Below are positions 1 through 12,400 of a stretch of DNA of 64,000 nt, piece by piece. Each line of letters opens with the position of its first letter. The stretch's first letter is position 1. This stretch comes from Styela clava. Lineage: Eukaryota > Chordata > Ascidiacea > Stolidobranchia > Styelidae. Below the pieces are notes generated by a model that did no database searches, was not told where the DNA came from, and saw only the letters and a list, made by a program, of their open reading frames with translations. The position numbers and the translations under genes are program-made. The stretch is from contig NC_135259.1 in the NCBI RefSeq assembly GCF_964204865.1, forward strand, positions 15,820,974 through 15,884,973, read 5' to 3'.

Positions 1-496
1 AAATATGCATGTGTTGTCAGAAAAGCATCTCGCGTATATTTGTTCGTGCAGAGCAGTTTGTTTATTTGCGTATTACTTACAATACACAATAAAATTCGGA
101 TAAGTTTGATGAAAAAAATAATTTTTTTTTAAATATTAAGTTTATTAGCTTCATTTACACTACAGAATTTTAGCCTTTGCTTAAGTAATAGTGAAGAAAA
201 TTGTCACAGAAGCAAGCGTCTACTTTTAAAAGTTAAAATTATTTGAATTTGATTTTGAATATATCAATTTACAAAAACAATCAGTAATCACTAGATTCAA
301 ATTATTAAGTTATTGAAATACGCAATAAACAATAAAATTATGGAAGTGATAAAAGATCAATGTACAAACAAGGAATAATTAATATGTATATATATATGTA
401 AATTAATTTTAAAAAAATATATATTAGTATTTGCAAATATCAGATAAAACCGATATTTATTAGAAATACATAATTCTGTTCAACACCTTCTGTAAA

Positions 497-3400
497 ATGA
501 AAGATTCAAACATTAAGGGATACGGAGCTGAACAATGGACAATCCCAGTAGCTATACTTCTATGCATGATTCAAATAAACGCAGGTTAGTGTTAACATAA
601 TACTGCTTGTAATTGTGCATCACTTTCAGTCTAAATTCAACCTATTTTATAGAATATTAATTGTCAAATATATGCTTGCATGTTCTATTGTCACTTATAA
701 TATCGTACTTTTATTTTTTCAAATATGATCAGGCACTTAAGAATCAGAAAAGTTTGGGAAACCTGTCTTTTTTGAAACAAAAAAGTCTTCCCTAATCAAT
801 TAGCTTGGCCGAGCTCAGCACTGCAACTTCGTGCATCTTAATGATGAAATGTTATCATACGGAACTCGTTGTTTTGGAATTATAAATCCGAATTAATGTA
901 AAAAAAGAATTTGAAACAAAACATAAATTGATTTATATATTACTACATATATTATTATTGATGTGATTTAATCAATCAGATTTAATAACATAAAATGTTT
1001 GTTACGATGTGTTGGAAATATATTATTTTGGCCGTTTCAATAAATTGGTAACTTTAAATGAAGTTTACCAAACGAGTTTCGTAGAGATGAAACTTACAAG
1101 CTGACACTGCTTTTTAATCTTCAAATTGTATTTTGAATTTCTCATTTCGGCTCGAAATACCGACGCTTAGAATATAAATGACAATAACATGAAAATGCCA
1201 CTTAAGACTGAAACGTTAATTTGATAGGCTTGAGATTGTCTTCTTAACCTACCCTATTAAACGGTTTCCTACAGAAGAAGAATGCAAAACATAAAATCTC
1301 TGACGGTTGATAATATTTTATTTTATATTTTCAATACCCTATTCAAAAGAAGTTTAATTTCATTTATACAATGCACAATATTCCTGTTGGTAACTCTTGT
1401 ATCAGTACGTATATTACTTGCATCTATTCCCAGTGAAAGTTTGTATACCAACTTTTGGGGCTTTAGGCGTAAAAACTTTGTTTTCATATTTATAATTTAG
1501 AATTTGATTGCGGAATCCTCAAACTTCCTATTTCCTCTTTTTGCGATGGAGAAATTGACTGCGAGTAAGTTAGTTTGTATAATATATTGGTGGATTCATA
1601 TTTTCTACATCATTGTACAAGTAAATTTCAATCGTAACAAATGTTCGTTAAACATAGCAAGAAATTCTTCGAATGTCACTGCAATTAGTTCATCATGAAT
1701 CATTAGTATGAATATAAGGACCCCATAAAAAGATTGTTCATATCTATTTTATTATATTTACGCCGAAAAATGTCACAAAAAAGAACTCGCGCACTTTAAG
1801 TCAGAGCGAAAAAATCAAATTAAAGAGGTCTCCAAACTATATGAGGATTGAGAAATACCTAGAAGAGTACTAACAACAAAAACAACAACAACAATTTAGC
1901 AAAACGACCCATTGATCTACTTTGTGTCACAATAATATTCACACTATTCTTTTTCCATAGAGACGGTATTGATGAGATACGACGCAACTTGCGTCTTGAC
2001 CAATCTGGAATTCCTTGTCGCAGAGACGGGTTTGTTTGTATGTTACCTGAAAATCTCAAACACTTGCAATCAGCAGTTTGTTTAAAAGGTGAGAAATAAT
2101 TTGTTTGATTAAGAAATATATAATGTTTCATCCTTAATTTTAGTTAGACGGGGCGCTATTCCTAACAAAATATAACCTGTTTCGTACTCGAGAATGAACA
2201 TTAAATGTTATTCTGTCTTTGCAAATATGGTATTTTGTAGAAAAAAGCCCCTAACATTTTTTAACAAATCCCGGAATTATATCTTTTGTCATAAATACAT
2301 CCCCGAAACGGGAAGAAGCATTTGAAGAAGCATATCATAATCCTGGTGCACAAAACTTCGCCAGTCATAAACATTATTAAACACTAATAATACCTTTTTT
2401 GTTGATATAAATTCAACTTTTTCACATTCATTTGTAGAAGCTGAATGTTACAACGACGAATTCAAATGTACAGACGGATCAGGGTGTGTACCACGTGAAT
2501 CGTATTGCGATACCGATGATCTTAGCATCACCCGCCATTGCATGTCAGTTGAAAATACAATTTTCTTATAAAACTCATAAAACTTTACCTAAAAATAGAG
2601 CTGTTGATACATCTTCTCATTATATGAGTTCATAATTCACATAAATACGAAGCGCTATTAAATGTCTTGTGTCTAGGGACAACAGCGACAAAGACTTCCG
2701 GCATTTTCTGGACGACAAAACTGGACATTTATGCCGATCCGTTTCACATGGTTTCTGCTATCTTCCCGAAAGTCAAGTACATAAAGCCTCCTCCCTTTGC
2801 GAAACAGGTGAGAATGTTAAACATCTACAAGTATAAAAAAAATTGTCGGTTTTCCCGTGACAAAGACGGGTCTGTGAAACCCAAGCAGTCCAAATTTAAA
2901 ACGAAAATTTTTTTTTAGACTGACTATAATTTTCTTCCATGACTTTTTTAATAAATAATCATTTATCATAAACGTTTTTTGGGAATGTTATATATCACAT
3001 AATTTGGTGCTACTTTTGGTATGCGATATCATCTGATTTTTCAACTATTTGTTACTATTTGTTCCAAGCATTATTCATATAACTTTAATTTACGAAAATA
3101 TATAATTCAACAACTCTCAGGTGCATTTTTTTTACTTTCCTTTGTCATTATTTATAAAGCAAAAAATAGATAGCTTAATTCAGCACTAATTTAAAACAGA
3201 GGTGGTAAATATACCACTTATGCTTTTTATATATATACATTATAATTTTTAATCTCCACTCTCAGTAAGATAAAACGAAGAACCAATCACAAATTTTCGA
3301 GTACGAAAAAAAATGATGAATTGAATTTTAATGAAATGCAAAAATTTTTAGAAAAAGTGTGATATAATGAATGAAAATGCAATACGCAGTATGGAATTTT

Positions 3401-6400
3401 TCGTAAATATTGTTCTCGGCCACTTTGTGAAATTATTACTGTCATAGCTAAAACATGTCCGTTATCTGATTTGTGTTTTAGATCCATTTTGTCGAAGTGA
3501 TGAAACACTTTGCCAATTTCCATTTCTTTATTGCCAAAAGAATAACTTTTGCTTTCGAGGGATTCTTTGTACGTGAGTGAATTACTAGTTATGGAAATAT
3601 CGTATAATTTTGCACAACTAATCATATGGATCTTAGACTCAGCGTATTACGCAAGTATAGTAATGTGTGTGAAAAATAATTCAAAACAGAAATTTGATGC
3701 CTCGTACTTGACTATAATTAGCTAATCCTCAAAAAATTGCTCACTTCTGTAAAGCAAGCAAGATCCCAATTGGGGTGTGCCACCTAGTATTCTGTGAACA
3801 ACGGTTTTACTCATAAACCCTTTTAAAATTTGTGGTAATTTTCAAAACCTTGTGTCGATACTTTTGTATCTTGGTTCAGTGTTTATTAAATACGATTGTA
3901 AAATGATGCTTCCATATTCTACCCTCACTGCATCAGATTGTCTACAATTATTCTGTTCGACAAAAAGTGGACAAGTTGATCGTTTTGGTAAATTCTTGCT
4001 TGTTGTTGGGGTTGGTTGATGCTGTTGTTATTAACAATTTTACTCTCTCAACTAATGAACCTATCAACCTCAAATTTACACTTCTTAGAAAGCTATAACT
4101 TTTATCCAATTTCAGATTGCTTTTGTGATCTTTGCGATACGATATTTCATCTATAATTTAACTGTTTAATTTAAAGTGGAACAGTTTTTATTTCGCCCCA
4201 AATTACCGTATACAGATTGTTTTACCAAGCGTGGTACTGGAAACAACGTACGACCCTAGAGTCTACATATTTGATCACTGCTTTTTTGTTTTAAGTAACA
4301 ATGGCCCATACCTACTCGGGCCTTACTTCGATCGGAAACGACAAGAAGGAGATATGCTATGTTTTGGCCTGGACGCTCAACGAATGAATCGAAAGTGTCC
4401 ACTACCGGCGGAATTTATCTGTGATTCGTATCCACATTGTTCTGGAGGTACTTCATTATTTAAACTTATTTTTGGAGAAATTGCTTTGATATAATCTAAT
4501 GCTTTAGAATCAGAGTTGTGTAAACTATCGTTCCAACGGACTTTTGACATCTTTTAAACAAACAATTTTTTCTCCGTTCAAACGTGCCCAAATTACCAGT
4601 CAAGTATCTCTGAAATGAATTTTTTGGCCTTGCATATTTCGCTTTCGCCCAACAATTGTTGAAGGCAGTATAAATTTCTCTCAAATTCTCACAAACTGAT
4701 GTTTTAAATTATATGCAAAAAAATCTATATGACTTGTAGTCAACTCGGAGGCATTTTTGGCAAAACTAAAAAGCGTTTCAAAAATTCAAAATAATTTTGT
4801 CGTTTTAAAAAGTTTGTAATGATACAATATTTCAGTATATGTTTCTATTTCCCCTTTATTTTCGTTATTACAGGAGTCGATGAATGCTTTTGCGATGGAA
4901 ATGAACCCATACTAAATAGAAGTAAGTTCATTTGTAAATAAAAGTAAAGTAAGGATCTATTTACTTAAGTAAAGTCTTGTAGAACAAAAAATGAACGGAA
5001 TTTTTTCTCAAATGGATTTACTGGTATTTCATTTAGTTACTTTAATTTTTCCAATATAAAGAAGGATACAACAAATAAAATATAATTATTATCTTGTTAC
5101 ATATCTCAACGGTATTGTTAAAAAACGATTTTCGAAAATATTATGTCGATTTTACTTCTATTAATTCTTATTGTATTACAAAGTCGAATTGGACTCAGAT
5201 AAGTTGAAGTACTCTAAAATGAGAAATATCAGAAATTTTTAATTGATTCAGAAGAGTGTGGAATTTTCTAACGAAAATATCATTTAAACGTATAACCTCA
5301 TTTTCAAAATTTGTTAAATTTAATTTGAATAAGTAAATTAGAAACTTCCCACAAAGCAAATGTTGAATATTTATCACCAATTTAAAGGATTGTTCAAAAT
5401 TAAACAACTAACAAAATAATATGATAACTCGCAGTCTTTCATGAAGAAGAGTGCTTCCGCTGTTTCACATCTAAGGAAATAATACCTTACGGAAATCTGT
5501 GTGACGGTATCATAGACTGTCCAGATTTATCAGACGAATGTTTATGCAAACGAAAAGGAGTCTTTGACATTTGCAAACAAGTTGTTTGGGGTGAGATTCT
5601 TTCTGCGATTACTTGATTTTTGGAAACAATTTATCCTAGAAACAGACTAAAAATTTTGCTTTTGAATAAAGGGCAACAAGATGAGACACCGTACTTCTCA
5701 TGTGATGTCACGGAAGCAAACAATAATGCGACAGTTTGCGATAAAATGTAAGTAGGTCACATCATATTTCAAAAGTATGGAATAGGAGTTAGAATATGAA
5801 GACCTCGGTAAGTTGCTTCAAGATAAATCTAATTAAAATAAATTTTATTTGAAATTGATTTTGAGCTCAATCTACACCTAAAACGACCATATTCTATGGA
5901 ATGTTTTATCAGGCTGTACGCTAACATTACCCTTTTGCCCATTCTAAAATATTTATTGGAATATTCAATTTGAATAAAATTTAACATAAATTTATTTCAG
6001 ACCAGACTGCATGGGAGACATTGACGAAAAGTTTTGTCCATACACAAGTTGTCCGGGTAACGCGAATTTTTATCCGATCTAGTACCGGTATCTAGTATCT
6101 AGTACATCGGTATCTAGTACCTCAAAAATACTGTTGAAAATATTTCATTTGTTTTCTATTATTTGGTATATCATAGTTAATCAATAATTCAATCAATTCA
6201 ATTCAAATATTTCACAATAATTTAAATAAATATCTCTCGTTACAGCACTAAGGCTAATTTCAAGAGGAAATAGGTTGTGAATATAGGACATTTTAATTGG
6301 CAAATGTTATCATTACACAGATGGATCGTGGGATCAGACAGCAGACAAATGTAATATCCGTTGTGGTTTATCAACCGGTATGTTTTACAATTTCATAGAA

Positions 6401-9400
6401 TTTATATAATTATTTAAGTCAATAGTAAATAGCATGCCGTGAAACATCAATTACAATTTACAACTTAGGTCTCAAATAATGTTTCAAACCGAATGGAAGC
6501 GAAAAATGTGTCTTTATTTAAATTTTGATAAAATGTACAGTTTATTATTCTTGTGTCACCTCATAATATTTACTGAATAGTTTACTGAAATTTTCTGAAT
6601 TTTCTGAATATACTGAAATATTCATTTTACATCAACCGCGATGCTTAGGTCACGACCATAATTTTAACGCTATCAATAGTCTCTACTTTCGTTCAATATT
6701 TTTTGTTGTTCATGAGATTTAGCTTCTTAATCAGTCTGTTCTATTCCAAACGAAAAAACATATTTTTGGTAAAAACTGACCTATATCTTGCTGCTAAAAT
6801 AATCAGTTCATCATTAAATTAGATTAATTCTTAATTTGAGAATTATGACAAATTTATCGTAAAGAAAATTTTTTATGTGATGATAAAAACAGTAGATAAT
6901 GATAGATATTCTAGATAAAGAAAATTACGCCTTTTGTCATTTGAGCAGGAAACATCGAAAATATTTATATCATTTACCATTGAAAAATTTTGGAATTTTT
7001 GTGAACTTTCTTTGCAAACAAACCTGTCAAACTTTCGTTATTTCTGATGGTCATATATATTTCTCAACATTTTTGTTATTTGCACATACTGACTAAAATT
7101 CTATAAATCAAAACCTTTCAGAACCAATTGCAACAAAGTGCGATGGAATTATAGAATGCAGAGAGTTTTACCGCGAGGAATGTCAAAATTGCATCCCCAG
7201 GCCAGAATTCTGCAAACACCATGTATCTGATGGGTATTATCAATGTTCAAGCAAATCGAGAATTCCAGGCTGGAAGATATGTGACGGAATAGCTGATTGC
7301 GAAGGAGGAGAAGAAGAAATCAAATGTCCACGAAGGTAAAGTATTTCTAAATTGCTTTCTGGCGTATGTCACAAACTTATATGTATTGAAGAATTAATAA
7401 CTATTTCCGCATCATATGGCGTTTCATGCGAGGACCAATCTCATCAATGTACTCGCGCCAACGTTTGTTTTTCATTTCACGAGTTCTGTTTATTAGTAAC
7501 ATCAATTAAATTTAAAATAAAAAAAAATATCGAGCGTGTGAAGTGAAACTAGCACCTAGTAATTGAGTCTATTTTTAAACATTAATTTTATGAATTTAAA
7601 ATTAGCAATTTGAGTTTAATCAACCAAACATGACAATATTTTTCACAAATATGGTATTTTTATTTTTATCTCTTGCTGAAATGGCCTGATGTACTTAGCA
7701 CACTACAATATACCACAAATTGAATATAGATAGGGGAGTTTCGAGTTGGAAGATCTACAATCATACCCAAAATAATAATAAAATGACTATTAATGAATAC
7801 AAATAATATTATTAATAATAAAAGCTTGGTAAGATGTATATTTCTCATACTGATTCATGAGATCAGAACAAGTAGGTTGATTTCAACTTATCATTCTTCC
7901 GTCCGCGAAACTCTCTTTGATAAAAAAAGTTTTCAAAATTTATTTTTTTATTTTCGAAGATTTTATTGCGAAGGGAATAAACCAATAAACGTACCTGACC
8001 ACAAAGTCTGCAACCTTCAAAAAGTATGTGAGACCGATTTATGTTTGTGGAAATAATACGATGATTGCAATTGCAATTGTTTCGTTATATAGGCGACTCT
8101 AAAAACTCTAACATCAAATTTCAAAAACAATAATTACATTTTTGACCTCGTGATGGAAAATTATTTTGCTAACGAATAACGTCGATATCTGAGTCCTTAT
8201 CCCTCAAATCGTTTTGTCCGTCGCGTAGCATAAATCTATAATTAGCATCGCTCTGAGACGTCTCATTGTCGACCATTTCAAATTCACAATTAGGTTTGGG
8301 TTGAAAACAGAGATACGAATTGCTTAACATCAAAATCTATTGTTTGATCTCTCATTCGGAGCAATAAATTTACCAAGTATCAAGTACACAGTGAAGTAAA
8401 TTGAATAAATTGCACAACGTACAACTATAACATGTGGTACTTACAATTCCGAATAATGTTATCAAAAATATTTATTGAAAAAACGAAATGCTTTTATTTT
8501 GATATGTTGGCTATTACAGGACTGTGAAGATTCTAGCGATGAAATGAAATGCACTGAAACAACTCACTTTTACTGCAATGACACAGGAGATGTTAAATTT
8601 ATCTCTATAAATGAGGTTTGATTGCATTTTGACTCTTAAATATTATATTACAAACTGAGGTATGCTTTTCACATTAAGCCCAAGCTGTTTTGATTTTCAC
8701 ATACTGATAGAGACGTGACAACTAAAATACTATTGCTTTACTAATATATCTTACAGCTCTGTGACGGGAGTCAAGATTGCAAAAGTGGTAGAGACGAATG
8801 TCTTCCTGAATGCATTGTCAGCGAATTTTCAGACACTAATTCAATGATCAAGAATACGTTTGTGCTTGCCATTGTATGGGTGACAAGTTAGTATAATATA
8901 ATAAAACCTAATTGTACCAACCATTAGGTACGATAGGTTATTTCTTAATTAGTCAATGTATGCAAATTACAAAGCTTGTTAATTTATAGGCAGCAGAATT
9001 ATTCAAAACGTACTAATCTTTGTAATGTCCACTCAACGATGCGCGGTCACGCACATAAATGTATCAGTTCAAAAGTAGTTCAGTTCGAATGATCAGGGCA
9101 ATCAGTAAAATGTAATTTACCGATCATGCCTAATTAGTGAATTTGCTATTGCAAAATAGCTGTAAAAGATGGAAAATAAATAAATATTTCTATGAATCTC
9201 TAGAAAGAAATAATAGGTGTGAATACAACTTGCTTAATGTTTTGTCTGAAATATTTTTTAAACTTCTTCAAGAAGGCATCTATATATCGGTGTGAGTACA
9301 TTTGCACCCATACTTCTGCACGCACCGACATTTGCACCGATACATTTCCACCCATAGATATTAGCACCCGTATACAGATTACACTAGCGGACTATTGTAC

Positions 9401-12400
9401 CCATGTACATGTGCACCCATGTACCTCTCCACTAATAAACATTTGCACGTACGTAAATTTGCACCAATGCACATATACATCCACCAACACTTGTACCCAT
9501 GAGAGTCTCACGCATATGCATGCGCCTCATAAACGCACTAATAGTCATGATCTCGGACAACCGTGTTTCAGACAAACTTTAATTAGCAACTATGAATATA
9601 CAATCAAAATGAAGACGGATTACAAATTCTAAGTAGACCCTATCCTTGGTGAGGTTCGATTCGTTTTTACTGTCGTTGCGAGGTATAACTCTTTCCCAGT
9701 TTTATCGGTCATTTTCCTCCGATGAAATAACGCAAACGTAGTCAAATGCGCGGTGTTTAGCAGACGACGGGGGAAGAAACTGGACAAGTCAAGTCAAGTT
9801 TATTTTTGGTCGTACATAAATTAATCAAGTCAGTGTTAAATCACTTGTACAAGACAAGAGAGAGGGTCTTTAGGTACGCGGGTACAAAAGTACCTGGGTG
9901 CAAACGTAACTGGGTGCACATGTACGTGGGTGCAAACGTAACTGGTTGCACATGTACGTGGGTGCAAATGTACGCGAGTTTTAAAGTACCTGGGTGCAAA
10001 TCTCCACCGGTACAAATGTACGTGGGAGGAAATATCCATGGTTGCAAATATTCATGGGTGCGAATGTTCCTGAGTGCAAATGTTCATATGTGCAATCTGG
10101 TGATCGTGCATTTGAACCCACGCACATTTGAACCCATGCGTATATGCGCGGGTTCAATCTATATGCGGGTGTTAAAATACATGGGTTAGGGTTAGTATGG
10201 GTTCATTATCCGAAAAACAAAAAAATTCCTATAGGTGCAATTGTCGTGGGTTCAAATGTACGTGGGTTCAAATGTACGGGAACCGTGCAATCTGTATGTG
10301 GGTGCAAAAATCTGCGGGTGCAAATGTATGGATGCAATTGTTCATGAGTGCAAATGTCCGTGGGTGTGAAAGTATGCAGGTGCAATTGTCCTGGGTGCAA
10401 ATGTACACGGGGTCAAAGCCCACGGGATCAAAAACCTTATTTATCAATCTATCTTTGAACATAAATTTGCCAATTCTTAAATGCTTTTTTATCAGGTACC
10501 GTCACATTGGCAGGAAATGCGTTCGTGATTATTTTCTCTATAATCAAGTTATTCAAGAAGAAGAATTATAAAAAGAATGCTATGATCAACAAAATTTTGA
10601 TCTGTAATCTGTCAGCGTCTGATTTTCTCGTTGGGGTAGATCAACTTAAATATTTTAGTTAAATTTTTGAACATCTTTAAAATCTGTAATCTGTCAGCGC
10701 CTGATTTTCTCGCTTTAGTAGATCAACTTAAATATTTTAGTTAAATATTTTTACAACATATGATTTAACTCAGGTTTACACATTCTCCATATGCATAAAG
10801 AGTTTAACAATGCAAGGTGAGTACTGCAAAGAAGATGTAGAATGGAGAAGTGGAATTACCTGTTCTGCTATTGGAGCTTTGCTTATGATTGGAACAGAGT
10901 CTTCGGTTTTTACTCTCACGATCATTACAGGATTTAGAGTACATACTGTTCTCAGGTAAATAACACCGTAAAATTGCTTACATTATTGCCGTGCGTTGAT
11001 ATAAATATATATTTCAGACCATTTGTTGAAGTTAGCCTCAGAACAATCCGTTATTTTATTGTATTGTCATGGACTCTTGCTATTGCTATTGCTGTGATTC
11101 CGTTGTTGCCAGTTACTGAAGACTACTTTGTGAACAATGTGTGGTATGAGAAAAATTTTTGTTGAATATTGTGTGAAAAAAATATAAAATGTTCTCTGTC
11201 ATATGTATTAGTTACTCTATTATTAGAATTTTTTGGTTATCATGGGTCGGCATTTCCTCGAATTCCTTCTTTTCAAATAAATTTTTTCTTTCTGTCGGAA
11301 CCTCAGTTACGTGTACACTTTTTGGCCACCATAATAAAGTCTTTGTTAGAATATATGCTTGACAAGAATTGGCATTTTTTAAAAATCTGAACTTTTCTGT
11401 GATAAAGTGTTTTTCAAACTTGGGCTACTCAGTCGGTATTCCACAAAATTGTTTTTACTGAGATCTCAATCAATGTCCACCAAGAGTTACAGTAGGCGAT
11501 CTACTGATATTGCGCAAATATTTGCTGACAATGACAAACAATTTACAATTTCAGGTTGAGTCAAAATCCATTTTTTTCAATAATCAACAAAAACGAAATA
11601 AGGGGAATAAATCAATGGATTTCAACAATACAAACTGAAGATAAAGATAATTTAACGTAAGGCAATTTTTTAATTGATATAGCATTCAAAAATATTATGT
11701 TTAACATTTTGTTTTTTAACAGATTAAGTGACTCATGGTCAGCATTGGAAACTATGCTCAAAAGACTAAATCCTAAATTCAATATTGACCGGAAGTTTGG
11801 ATATTACTCAACTCATACCGTTTGTCTCCCGACAGTATTTCCAAATCCAATGAAAGATATGGCATGGGGTTATTCACTAATCTTTCTCATCGTCAATTTC
11901 TTGGCCTTTTTTGTAATTTCAGTCGGATATTTTGTGATATATAGGTAAGAACAACAAATTGATTACTGAGTTTTCAAAGTGTGTTCATCGCATAAAAAAG
12001 TGTAAAATTTTCATATTACCGACAGAAAATCAATTCGAGGAAATAAAGCATTGACCAACCAACAGTTAAAGGAAAGAGCAAAATCCATGCAGAAAAAAGT
12101 TACCGTGATCATCATAACAGATTTGTTGTGTTGGATGCCAATTTGTATCATGGGATTTCTACAAGTTGCTGGTAACTATATCGCTAGAAAACTCAATTGT
12201 GGCCATGTACTGTGAGGAAATATAGCTTAATAGCATTACCCATTTATATAAAAAAAATCTGGTTATACGTATGAATAGAAAAATAATTAGGTTATGTAAA
12301 AAGTTTTCAAAGCGAGGCATAACCTTAAATTTACTTTGATGATTGCAATGACAATTGTAATATATATTACAAATTATCTATTTGCAAGAACATTATGAAT

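Noticed and set aside
1282..1500. Hydrophobic 72-codon frame before exon 2
   Set aside because: It is intronic by the phase-consistent exon model. Composition is AT-driven.
1859..2131. 90-codon - strand frame
   Set aside because: It is antisense to receptor exon 3, which is supported by splice phase and the LDLa pattern.
3287..3625. 112-codon - strand frame preserved in copy B
   Set aside because: It is in receptor intron 5, has no domain, and its preservation is expected from the low divergence of this stretch.
9219..9632. 137-codon open frame rich in CTH and HVH repeats
   Set aside because: It lies in the left minisatellite arm within an intron and follows the repeat period.
10182..10200. 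Telomere-like gggttagggttag
   Set aside because: Only two units, and part of the MITE interior. Not a telomeric array.
9806..10462. Several overlapping open frames on both strands with repetitive peptides (HVHVHP-type)
   Set aside because: They arise from the 16-bp minisatellite and the MITE. All frames look alike and there is no start or splice context.
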